The notes beneath the pieces are model-generated. The model did no database searches, was not told the origin of the DNA, and saw nothing but the letters and a program-made list of their open reading frames with translations. From assembly GCF_000165425.1 (NCBI RefSeq), contig NW_001798998.1:114835-178834 (forward strand): DNA of 64,000 nucleotides, read 5' to 3'. Below, piece by piece: positions 37,958 through 49,058 of this stretch. Origin of the DNA: Paramecium tetraurelia. Its lineage: Eukaryota; Ciliophora; Oligohymenophorea; Peniculida; Parameciidae. The position numbers and the translations under genes were made by a program. The first letter of the stretch is position 1. Each line of letters opens with the position of its first letter.

Positions 37958-38893
37958 ATGGACGACAAACTATACGAATTGTTCCAAAAAACACTGATAG
38001 AAAATTCGAATGTGAATATCTAGAAGATTGTATAAGGATAAGCAAGAGTGATACAATAGAATACTCAACCATTAGGTTAAAAAAATGAGTCCATTTCAAT
38101 AAAAGATGTTTAGAAGAAGTTGGAAGCCATAGAAAAGAATTTAATGATCTAGGATTCAGCCAGGAAAAGGAGAACATCTCGTTATCATTCTAAAAAGTGT
38201 AGCATTAAAATTAATACTCAAAATGGGTCGGATTCTCCATCTCCATATTAATTGGACTTTGAAGATGCAAAGGAATACGAAGTTGATATTTTAAGAAAGG
38301 AGAATCAAAGACTATAAGTATGACTTAAGTAATTAATTAGGAACGCTTAGAATAATTGAAATCATAAAATGGTGATGAAAATTCAGAGGATTTGAATCGT
38401 GAAAGAGAGACTCTTCAAAAGATGAAAAAGGATTACTAAATCAAAGACGATGAATTGAAGATTCTAAATAACAAATTAGATCTCTTGGAAATTGATTTAA
38501 ATAAGAAACATTCACTATTATTACAGAAATCTAAGAAACTGGAAGTTTAACAATAGACTCTATAAAAGAATGTATATTATTAGATTAATATATAATTAGG
38601 AAGAACAAATCAAAGAAAAGAGGGATTGCATTGATGCATTACAATAACAAATCAATTTAAATATTTCATAAGTGATTTCATTGAATAAGTTTTAATTATT
38701 TTATTATTTTAGAAATGAATTAAAACTAAAATTACCACAGAAACTAGGAGTTCAATTAGATGTTATTGAATAACTCATTTTATCAACCTTTAAAGAAAGA
38801 CAAGTAGCTTAACAAGAGTATCTATGTTTAAGATAATTGAAGAATGTTATTAAAGATCAATAAAAAGAACTATTAAAAAAGATCTAAATCTGA
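37958..38893 (+). CDS. coiled-coil protein, 286 aa
   Basis: ATG 37958 (MDDKLYELFQKTLIENSNV), introns 38318-38340 (23 nt), 38572-38599 (28 nt) and 38689-38712 (24 nt), TGA 38891. After a short N-terminal region and an Arg/Lys patch (SARKRRTSRYHSKKC), the protein is a long Lys/Glu/Gln coiled coil ending KVIKDQQKELLKKI-like. Probably a cytoskeletal or basal-body component; no specific family. Its stop is 8 nt from the stop of the convergent LRR gene. Confidence 0.75.
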
Positions 38894-38901
38894 ATAACTT
38901 A

Positions 38902-41900
38902 TCAATCATCATGATCCACATGAGCTTATTAAATACTTTTAAAGTACTAAACAATATTAATTGCAGAGAACTTTTATTCTTCTCTCTTTACTTATTTTAA
39001 TTATTATCGCAAGGTTTGCTTTTTGCCCCCAACTGTGTTACCTAAGAGATTTGTTATTTGACTGGATAAATGCGGTAATTCAACCCTAGGATCGTAAGGT
39101 GGTTCATCTCCATCAGTAAATGAGTCTTCTAATTTCTACTTCAAAGATTTGAAATCATTAATCATACACTTGTCTACTCCGCGTATATCTGGGTCATTGG
39201 AAGGCAGCGCTTGTTTCATATCATTTCCTATGACCAAGTAAACATACAATAGAAATCCATCTAATTTTGGAGTTAGATCTTTGGCTCTTCTATCGTCTAT
39301 ATCTATCGGTTTATCTCCCCTGATTATGGATAGCCTTTCTGCGAGTCTGCCTATACTTTCTATGAATTCATGGAAGTTCATCTAATAGTGTTTGCTAGAA
39401 TAGAGTTCATCTTTTTGAGTTATCATTGATAGTAAATAGATTAGATAGCACTCTCTTTCACTCAAGTCATCGCATATTAATTTTGATTGCACAATCCAAT
39501 CCTTAAAATCCTAGACAGAAATATAATCATATCTGCACACTTATTTATCCTTCTTACTCAATTTGCATATATATTTAAATAGAGATTTCAACATAGCCAA
39601 TCGATCATTGAGTATGATATCACATTTCTAATTCCATAATCTAGTCTTCCTCCACATCTAAGCCTAATCAAACTTTGCAAAGTAGTCTTAGGCTTATTTG
39701 GTCACTAGAGTTATAGCCTCAGTCATCGTGGCACAGAGTCCTTGTCTGAGAAATTTATCATTGCACATTCTTATCATTATTTCCAACAATTAACATCGTA
39801 CCAATCCCTTATCAAAGGCTTATGGAAATGGCACATCCTTAGCTGCAGTTGTTGATGTGAAACTAATATCAATATCATTAGTCTTGTATCCATCCATCAA
39901 TGAAGTCTAGACTAAAAAGTCGATATAGTCTTAAATCATTATGGAGGGAATAGGGGCTGCTAATGAACCAGAGGCATGATATTTGTAAACATGAAACAAC
40001 TGTCGGTACAAAAGCTTTAAATTCTCTTTTATTTCTAATAATTCCGTTTCCTTCACTAATCGAGTAACTTTAGAATTCTGAAAATCAAATTCAAAGCATT
40101 CATCAATTAATTAGGGTGTGTCTGGTTAAAAATGTTTAAATATTGAATTTTCAACTGACCATCTATGTTTCTTTATATTCAAATAGGGAGAAAAATCAAA
40201 TTTCGCCATTGGTTCTCTAGGCTTGCATTGTACCATTGGCATATATTTATCAAACAATTGTTATTTAATGGTGGTTCTTAAAACGTTAACATACTCCATT
40301 ACGTTCCCATCAACCAGAATTTCATCATTGTACAAAAATGGAATCGATTAGATTTACATATTCTTAATATTCTAATCCATAGCTGGTTGTTGAACTCCGA
40401 GTATTGGATTAGTAAAGAAGTAGTGTATTTCCTTGTTTGGAGGACACATTTTAATAAAAAAGAACTCATTATTAAGAAAGGTCATTAATAAAGGTCGATA
40501 ATCCTCAAAATCAAAATGAATAAAGATAGGCTCATTGTATAAGCTTCCAGATTTGTGAGCTGTCCATTCAAACTTAATTTCCTACCACCCTTCGCATATC
40601 CAACACGTATCTAGTTTATTTATTTCATTCACTTTCTAAACATTCATTTTAGTAGATCGGATTTTCCTTGATCTACTAAAGGGCATTACAAGAGATTCCT
40701 CTCTCCTTATTATAGTTTACTCTACTTTGGCTTCTTCCAACAATTTGAAATATTATGGTTATTTGTAGAGTTGAGTCAATTTATCCTTTAATTGTGAATG
40801 GTATACGATATTGTTAATTAGAAATCCATTGGGATTGACACACAATTCAGCTTAATTGCCTTCAAAATGAAAACCATAGATAGTTTCATTCTTTTGAAGA
40901 GCATCTGAGATGATTTAAGCTTGCGGATATGTAAATTTATTAAAAGAAAGATCGACATGTAAAAGTTCATTATAAGGCCTTGATACAGCTTTATTGATTG
41001 ATTAAGCACATTCAAGAGATGCAATATTGTTGTGAGATAAATCTAAAATTTTAACACTAGTATTTTTATACATAGCTTTCCAAATAGTAGTACCAGCACT
41101 TGCATTTAGATAATTGTAACCAAGATACAATTCTAAAAGTCGTTGAGTCTATTTCAATAGATTAGAAATAGATGTACTTGCACATTCTGTGATTTAATTA
41201 TTGTTAAGATTGAGTGATTATAATGTATTATTGTTGAGTAGATGTTTCATAATTATTTGCGATCCGAGATCACGAATATTATTACATTCAAGATTCAACT
41301 TGTAAATTTGATTCTTTCCTACGAATGACATCAAAATCTCCATATGCATATAATTTAATTTACAATTTTATAATTCTAAGTCTTTCAATGTAATTGGAAA
41401 TGTAAGCAAGATATCTCTTAACTATTTGGGAGTAAATTGATTGTGATTCAATTACATGACTTGAATTTACCTGCTCTATTGAGTAAGCATGGCATTAGAG
41501 AAGGCATTCCCATCATCAAGGTTTCTTATTGATCTGCTAGCATTTGCAGTTACTAATGATCGAGTATTCTGAATCAAACCAAAGGTTTTAGGGACTCGTT
41601 CGGCTTATGAGAAGTTTAGACTTAAGTATAGATTTTGTGGTTGTTGTTTATATAATTTTGAATAATCTTCCAATTTCTAGGAGTACCGAACAGTCTTTAA
41701 AAAATCTTGTGTACTGATAACAGACAATTGCTTGCTTAAGATGATTAATGAAATTTTACTTGCCTTGTTTCATCTTATAAAAATAGTTAGTTCTATCATT
41801 TATGGGACTTACCATACTTGGGGATGTCTTCATCTTTAGGGTTAAAGGAGTCTTGATTTCTGCTTTAGTTATGTCTTCATTATCGATTTATTAAATGGCA

Positions 41901-42166
41901 TGATGTTCCTTTTCTAAGAATCCTTACCAATCGTTAACTTCCATATTAAGCAATTCCTCTTAGGCCTCAAAGCTCTCATTTCTCTCTTGTTTAGATTGGA
42001 ATCTCTTCTAAAAGAGTTATTTCTAATTTTTCTACTAAGAATTTCGCTGATTGGTCAAATCTGTGTACAATTCTGAAGCCTCATTCTTTTACTTAAAAAC
42101 TAATCTACGATAGGCAGAAGGAGTTGAAGTACCCAAAGTTGTAAGTTCTGAATAATCATCCTTCAT
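38902..42166 (-). CDS. long leucine-rich-repeat protein, copy A, 1079 aa
   Basis: ATG 42166 (MKDDYSELTTLGTSTPSAY), one 25-nt intron (41735-41759), TGA 38902; the rest is one frame. N-terminal ~200 residues are helical and Gln-rich. Then RNI-type leucine-rich repeats (YKLNLECNNIRDLGSQIIM, LQSLNLNNNQITECA, KILDLSHNNIASLECA). A middle domain follows with a conserved aromatic patch (CWICEGWQEIKFEWT, ILGVQQPAMDQ) and two helical domains rich in Arg/Asp contacts (LVRCQLLEIMIRMCNDKF; MNFHEFIESIGRLAERLSII). The layout is shared with the neighbouring copy B. Such long LRR proteins occur in ciliary/axonemal proteomes; that assignment is an inference. Confidence 0.8.
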
Positions 42167-42206
42167 GCTATTATTATATATAAATAAATATATATAAAAT
42201 CAAAAG

Positions 42207-45200
42207 TCATCCTTATTCCATCTCATTTTGTAACATTTCCTCCTCTTTTTACTTGAAGTATTAGACAACATTGGTCAATAAGAAATTTGATTTCAATTGC
42301 TTCTACTGTTGCATCTACTTTATAACCGAGAAGAAGGACAATGCTTTCTTTAATTTAGATCCTGTTTGAATTGTTTAGACTGGCACTTGTTTCAATTACT
42401 CTTCAAGTGCTGATGCTTCTATAGCTGGATTATATGGTTTTTCTTCTTCCTCACTCCCCATCTCCTCTATTTATTGTTGCAAGGTCTTTTGCTTTCTGGT
42501 CATACACTTATCAAAATCAGTAAAATCTTCAGCTTCCTTCAATTGCTATTTGATAGCATCTCCAGCCCTCAAGTAGATGAGGAGTAAAAAGGCATCAATC
42601 TTCTTATGGAGGGGTTCTTGTCTCCTGTCATCAATGCTCAAGATGTCCTTAGTTCTAATCAAGGATAGTTTCTCAGCACACCTACACAAGGCTTCAATAA
42701 ATTCATAGAATTCCATTTGAAAATGTCTCAGACTAAACAGCTCATCTACTTGAGTTTGCATTGATAACAAATATGCCAAATAGGCATCTCTTTCAACAAA
42801 GATGTCACAATACAAATCACATCTGAGCATTAGATCTCTGAAATCCTTGAATTGAATCCAAGTGTGTTTATAGAATTTCTACTTGGGATTCAACTTGGAT
42901 GTAAATTTAAATAACAATTTAAGCATGGGCAATCGATCCTCTATATTATTTAGTGTACTTTCTTACTTATTAACATGTCACTCTGTTCATTCCACAATCT
43001 CATATCTCTCCAATCCTGAGCTCGATCAATCTCTTGCAATCTGGCCTTAACCAAATCATCCTCAAATAATTTCAAGACACTTAATTTCATTGATTTACAT
43101 ATTCCCGTTCGTGTATACTTATCCAAAGCAATTCTTACGAGCACTTCCATAAATTGGTATCTTACTAATGCCTTCTCATAAACATTTGGATATTGAATGT
43201 CCTTAACATTTGAAGTCGAGATGAAATTCAAATCAATGTCTCCTGGTCTGAATTTGTCAGTCAATACTGTAGTCTAACCGATAAAATCAAAAAAACGCAT
43301 TCGATGATATGCAAGGGAATCTATACATATAAATCAACTATTTTACACTGGCTCCGATTAGAGTGGAAGCATAGAATTTATAACTAGCAAAGATATACGG
43401 ATAATATTCCCTCAAGATTTCCTTTACTTCCATCAACTCTTGAGGATCACGGACTATCCTGTTTATTTTCGAAGTCTGAAAATCGTATTCAAAACATTCA
43501 TCAATTAATTCATCATTATCTGGCTGATAGTTTTTGAATATTGAAATTTCATAACTCCAAAATGCCTACTTTTTATTCATGTATTAAGTTAAGTCGTAAG
43601 TTCTCTCCTCCTCTCTCGGTTTACTGAATATCTTCGGAACATATTTATCAACCACAGTGTGTTTGCCTTCAGTGAATACTTCATTCACAAATGTCATCTT
43701 GTTACCCTCAATCAAGATGTCTCCATTGTAAAGGAATTCCTACAAGCCCTTGGGCAATCGGATCATTGGCTGGAGTTTGCATGATCATCTAATTTTTTGC
43801 AGTTGTTTGGATCCCCAGTATTGGATTACTGAAGAAATACAGAATCCTTTGATTGGGTGGACACATTCGATATAAATGATATTCTCCTTGATGAGGATTC
43901 ATTAGAACAGGACGATATCCATCGAAATTGACATGTAAGAAGATAGGATCATTGTTCATACCACCTGATTTGCCTGGACTCCAAGTGAATTTTACTTCCT
44001 CCCATCCTTCACATATCCAACAAGAATCCCGTTATTTATCAAACTATTGATTCTATTTGACTGGTTTCATTCCCCAAATTCTTCTAAATCGATGAACCTA
44101 CTGAATCTCTTCCTTCTTGTGAATCGTCTTCTTTGGCTAAACAACCACATCATCATCCAGTAATCTGAGTGAAGTTTATGGGTTTTTCCTGCATTCCTCG
44201 ATTTTCTTCTATCTTGTTTATTCTTCCGAATCCCTGTCTCTGAGATGGCCAGTAGCATCAACTGCAAATTTGGGACAATTCCCTTCATAATGGAATCCAT
44301 AAATATTTTGATTTACATTTAATGCCTTCATGATTTCGATTGAAGATGGCTCATCAAAACCGTTATGCGATACATCTATGTGCATCAACTCAGGATATGG
44401 TTTTGCAATCACTCTGGCCATCTATTGAGCACACTCAAAGGAGGCTGTTCGATTGTAAGAGATGTCAAAGACCTTCACACTTGAATTCTTGTATAGAGCT
44501 TTCCATATATTGACACCTCCCTTGCTGTTGATGGAATTAAAGTGCAGATACAATTCAAACATTACATTTGACTTTTTCAAATAATTTGCTAAATCATTAG
44601 TACAGTTGTCTAAATTAGAATTATAGTAGAAGTACCTGTCAAATTGTTGCGACTTAGATTCAACAAAGTCAAGTAATCATTATCTTGCAAAGCCACGAAG
44701 AGATAATTGGCACCTAGGTCTCCTATTTTATTGTTTTCCAAGGAGAGCTTCTTCACTCTTGATTTCTGCATGTACTTGGCCAAGGTTTCGCAGGATTTGG
44801 AATCCAATCCATTGTTATTCAGATCCAGATCCTGAATTTGTTATGGAAAATTTTCAACCAAACTCTTGATTTTAGGAGAGGTTAATTGATTGTGGCTGAG
44901 TTTCAATTGCGTGATCTATTTACATTGAGGAGATTAGAGAGCTTCTGTGAATACCCTGATTTTAGACTCGTTCCTCAGCATTCCTTGGGATTCAGCAGTT
45001 TAGATGGTGTAATTGGAGTTGATCAAGCCAAGGCCAGATTGAAAGATATTGTAGACTGAGACTCAATATAAATTAATACCTTGAGAGCTCTTATTTAATT
45101 GCAGATAGATGTTGGGTTGTTGTTTATAGAACTAAGCATATTCTTCGAGCTTCTTAAAATTTTTGGTAGTGCTTCTAAAATCCTTTTGATTTATCTTCTG

Positions 45201-45920
45201 TAGGTTTTTACTATTCATGTAGGATAAAAGTAACTTACTTCCCCAATCTATAATTTTTCAGAAACTTTCCCTCGATCTGATAAATCATCGTAAGGCTGAT
45301 CCAGACGATCCTCATAGAGGTAAGGCTATTGTTTCTTGAGATCTTCAAGTTTTGTAGGCGCGATGAGCGTAGCCCCTCTTCTTTATGGCCTTTGGATTTG
45401 GTTTGGTTAATGATGTTTACGATTTAAGGGGCGAACTGGACTAGCTTCCTCTTTAGTGGCAAGCCTTTGTGATAGGACTTAGGCTTCTTCGTTTAGTTGA
45501 TCGATAAGTTTCTGATCTCCTTGGTAAAGATCATACATGGTTTCCATCCTAAGGTTCTATTGCATTTCCTTCAGATCCTCGTTGTCATTGTAGCGAGCAG
45601 TATGCATCTGCATCCTCTGTCGAATGGGTATCTCTGTAATCCGAGTACATGAATTCATATTGGTAGATGGCATTCGCATTTTCACTATGTCAAGTTGCGA
45701 TTTAACAATGGGAGACTTTTGATTAAGGCCAGTCCACGTACTCCGTAAGCTCGTTTGCCGCACTAGATAAGGGCTATGTCGTAGTACCGATCTTCTATTT
45801 TTCTGGCTCCTTATTTTGGGATCCCATTTGTTCCTCCTGTTCTTGTTGTCTGCGAACTTCCCGTAACTTCTCCAACAGTTTGGCTGGAGTGTTGTAGATC
45901 TTGAGTTTCTCAAACAACAT
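42207..45920 (-). CDS. long leucine-rich-repeat protein, copy B, about 1180 aa
   Basis: Tandem paralogue of copy A. ATG 45920 (MLFEKLKIYNTPAKLLEKL) with introns of 22, 24, 26, 28 and 26 nt that restore frame, and a less certain 41-nt one before KINQKDFRSTTKNF. LRRs (VKKLSLENNKIGDLGANYL, DYLTLLNLSRNNLTG), the aromatic patch CWICEGWEEVKFTWS, ILGIQTTAKNQ, and the C-terminal domains (LVRYQFMEVLVRIALDKYTR; MEFYEFIEALCRCAEKLSLI) follow copy A in order. Around 43765-43780 the frame jumps by one base between ..IMQTPAN and MIRLPKGLQEFLYNGDILIE, with no intron. Either a real lesion or an assembly error. Stop TGA 42207. Confidence 0.75.
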
Positions 45921-45930
45921 AATTTTATTA

Positions 45931-46860
45931 ATGAAGTAAATTGGACATTATACATACGATGAAATAAATTGTCTTTGATAAGGTCTATGAAGGATTCCAC
46001 ACTCTCAACGACGAAATAGTTGCCATCAAACAATTAGACTTGATCATCCTCCAAAAGGACAAGTAATTAAACAAACCAATAGGTACCACACCAATTCAAA
46101 TCAACTAATTGCAGAGGATAGAAATCATGTGTAAATTGAGTCACAAGAATATTGTCAAACTTTTTGAGCTCTTGAATAACAAGAAATCCTTATTGAATAT
46201 GTCTGAAATGTGTTTTAAGCAGATATCTTAAACTATTGATCGAAAGCAAGTTATTAGTGAGTATCAAGTAAACTCTTCATTCTATAGCCTAGGCTATCGA
46301 TATTATGCTCCAAATACTAGAAGGTTTCAAATGATTAATCAAGAGCGGCGTTATTCATCTAGATATGAAACCAGCCAAAGTTTTCAGATATAGTCATTGT
46401 CAAATTTACTAATTTTGGAATTGCTAAATATGTTGAGAATTATTCATCCCAATTACTTATACCTGAAGTTGGAAGTCCAGTTTATATGGTACTTCAAGTA
46501 ATAGAAAAGATAGCATTACAGTACTAAATGTGATATTTGGTCGCTCAGAGTTATTTTTATTGAAATTTTACACTTCGATGTAATCTTTTATCCCATCTAC
46601 AATACCTTGAAAAGAGATGGATGGAGTAGACCTTTTACTAAACATCAAAACTTAATATTTATAATTCAAAAATGAACTCAAAACGTTTTCAAAACAATAT
46701 CTTACCATGGTAGTTATAATATTATCTATTATAGTCTTTTGTAATTGAACAAGAAAATAGAGCTTCGTTGCATCAAATATTGATCTATCCAATAATTGTG
46801 GGTTATAGAAGACATTCTCTGCTAAAGATATCAACGAGGTAAGCAATTACCGACTTGGAT
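45931..46860 (+). pseudogene. decayed ULK-like protein kinase
   Basis: Starts MKQIGHYTYDEINCL and then, in a shifted frame, KVYEGFHTLNDEIVAIKQLD; the glycine-rich loop is missing. It continues LQRIEIMCKLSHKNIVKLFE, then in other frames HLDMKPAKVF (degenerate HRDLKPAN), FTNFGIAKY (Asn for the DFG Asp), VGSPVYM, TKCDIWSLRVIF and IEQENRASLHQIL. There are several TGA codons and frame jumps. Essential catalytic residues are altered, so it is a dead kinase gene related to the ULK/ATG1 family. Its start is 10 nt from the divergent start of LRR copy B. Confidence 0.7.
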
Positions 46861-47546
46861 TCAAAGACCTATCATTTTATAAAAATTACCCCAAAAAAGT
46901 AGGATGAGCATAAAATACAAAAAATTAGATGAATTAAATTTAATTGAGAAAATAGAATAGCTCATTTACCACTTTTTAAAGGAACAGAATACCTATGTTG
47001 AAAAATTTCGTAGAAATAATGTATAGTATTTAAAAATAAATAAATTAATTTGAATTAGAATATTGTTAAAGAATAACAAATTTGAGTTTGGTATTGTGAA
47101 GTTTAAAATAGACTAGCATCGATTTGTATGAAAAATTCTCATTTCAAAAATTGCTTTTGAAATTTCAAGACTAATTCAACAGTGAATACATTGAATGCAT
47201 AATTATTTGTAAAAGTAGATTGATTTAAAAATTGGTTGTCTTTCAATTAAACCAAACGATAAGTAAATAAATGAAGCACAGAATTAATTGAAAACACGTA
47301 ATAATTCTAATATAATTATTGATACATGAGATAAGCTATATAAATTTATTAGATTTGATAAATAATTATAATAAAATAGCTTGATTTTGTATAATATAGA
47401 AATATCATAATTACAATTACATTAATTTCAGTCAATGTGCTTCAAATTCACCCTGTTTATGATACAACCTCCAATCTAGAATTATTTTAACTCAAACTTA
47501 TTATAATTAGAATGATCTAATATTGATTATTAAATTTAAATATAAA
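46861..47546. other. AT-rich intergenic
   Basis: Includes possible further debris of the kinase pseudogene (to about 47040) but no readable frame beyond it. It also contains the upstream region of the next gene. Confidence 0.4.
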
Positions 47547-47966
47547 ATGGCTTCTGCAAATTAACAATTTTCTTTTTTCCAAGAATATGCCCTTAAGAAA
47601 ATACAGTTTGTGGTGGACAATATTAGATACGAGTTTGATAACCATAAAATGTTATGGTCAACTGATGTTATTGAGGAAGATGATAATCCAGATGATGAGG
47701 TGAATAAGGAACAACTGAAAAAGAGAGGATTAAAATAAATAGAGTTGAGAGAATAAGTAAGATAGAATGAACACACCATTTCTAAATTAGCATCAGAGAT
47801 TCAGTTGCTGAATGATAATATAAATAAATATTAAGAAAAATTATAACAAAGTCAAGCAGAATAGAATCAATTAATAGATGAGTACATTCATGAGCATTTA
47901 GAAACTGAGAAGATTAAGGGTGCCAGAGAGAGATTGGATAAACTCAAACGTGAGTTGGGACTATGA
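47547..47966 (+). CDS. small coiled-coil protein, 139 aa
   Basis: Single exon, ATG 47547 (MASANQQFSFFQEYALKKI) to TGA 47964. N-terminal segment with FVVDNIRYEFDNHKMLW and an acidic stretch (VIEEDDNPDDEVNK), then a coiled coil to the end (LASEIQLLNDNINKYQ.. LDKLKRELGL). Only 14 nt separate its stop from the next start on the same strand. No family recognised; it could be a subunit of a complex (e.g. a spindle or transport small subunit). Confidence 0.65.
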
Positions 47967-47980
47967 ATATAATAATTATA

Positions 47981-48927
47981 ATGAATAATATTATCGATTT
48001 TATAAAATAAAATGGCAGTCCATTTGAAACTTTAGAACTTGACATGACAGCAGATAAAAAAGAGATTAAATCGCAATATAAAGAATTAGCCAGAAAATAT
48101 CATCCTGATAAGAATTTGAATACCAAAGAGAAATTCATTAAAATTTAAAAAGCCTATGAGTTCTTAATCCACAATTTAGCAGATATTCATAAATACGTTG
48201 AGCATTAGAAATTCAGATAATAAGAACAAAAGAAAATGACTAGTGAATAGAAGTAATATGCGGAAGATTTAAAGAGAAGAGAACAAATGGCTGAGAGGTA
48301 GAAACAATAGGAAGATATAGTAAAGTAGATGAGAGTGAATGAAGAAGTATTAATGGCTAATATTTTAGATGAACAGACTTGAGGAATAGAGAAAATTTGA
48401 AGAGAATGAGAAGAAGTAGAAGCAGGAGAAATTAATTTAATTTGAGTTGCAAAATCAAGATCTGTATAAGAGATTAAATACAATTAAGATCAAGTGGGCA
48501 AAAGATTAATTGTATACTCCTGATTTGTTGAGTTTGTTATTCAAGAACTACGGTGCTATTCAGGAGATTAAGGTTCAGGATAATAAGAGGAAAGCAACTA
48601 TCACTTTTCATACGACTGAAGCAGCTGTAAACATATAAATAAATTTAGAATAATGCAGTGATTCAATAGAGTGATGGATTTTTGAAGGTTAAGCATTTTA
48701 TGAAAAAAGAAAAGAGACAGTAGGTTCAGAAACAATTGCAAACAGAGAAGGAGATGATCAATAGGAATGATCAAGATGTTTATCAACTCAGTACTGATAC
48801 TTTGAATAGGATTTCACATTTTTATAATAAGGATTCTAAGATTAAGGAAGGGTTGGATGAACTTAAGAGGGAGCAGGAGAGATTAAAATTAATAAATTAG
48901 ATTTATGAAGAGGAACTAAATAAATGA
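47981..48927 (+). CDS. DNAJC17: DNAJC17-like J-domain/RRM protein, 300 aa
   Basis: Spliceosome-associated J-protein (DNAJC17 in animals, Cwf23 in yeast). ATG 47981, introns 48347-48368 (22 nt) and 48627-48648 (22 nt), TGA 48925; both are phase-0 and restore frame. N-terminal J domain (FETLELDMTADKKEIKSQYK; HPD present in KYHPDKN). Central coiled coil (MNRLEEQRKFEENEKKQKQ). C-terminal RRM (WAKDQLYTPDLLSLLFKNYG, IQEIKVQDNKRKATITF). The order and length match DNAJC17. It may act together with the DHX16-type helicase in this window; that is by known pathway, not by linkage. Confidence 0.85.
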
Positions 48928-49058
48928 GTCTGATTTTGTATTGTCATTTATATGATTATTGATTTAAAGAGGGTGTTTGATTGCAACTTTGATGAATGGG
49001 ACTTAATATTAATTAATAATTAGGTTTATAGTATAATAATTAAAAAACGTATACGATT

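Noticed and set aside
43750-43800. Unexcised internal eliminated sequence as the cause of the frame jump in LRR copy B
   Set aside because: No TA-bounded insert of about 26-28 bp or longer can be drawn that restores the frame.
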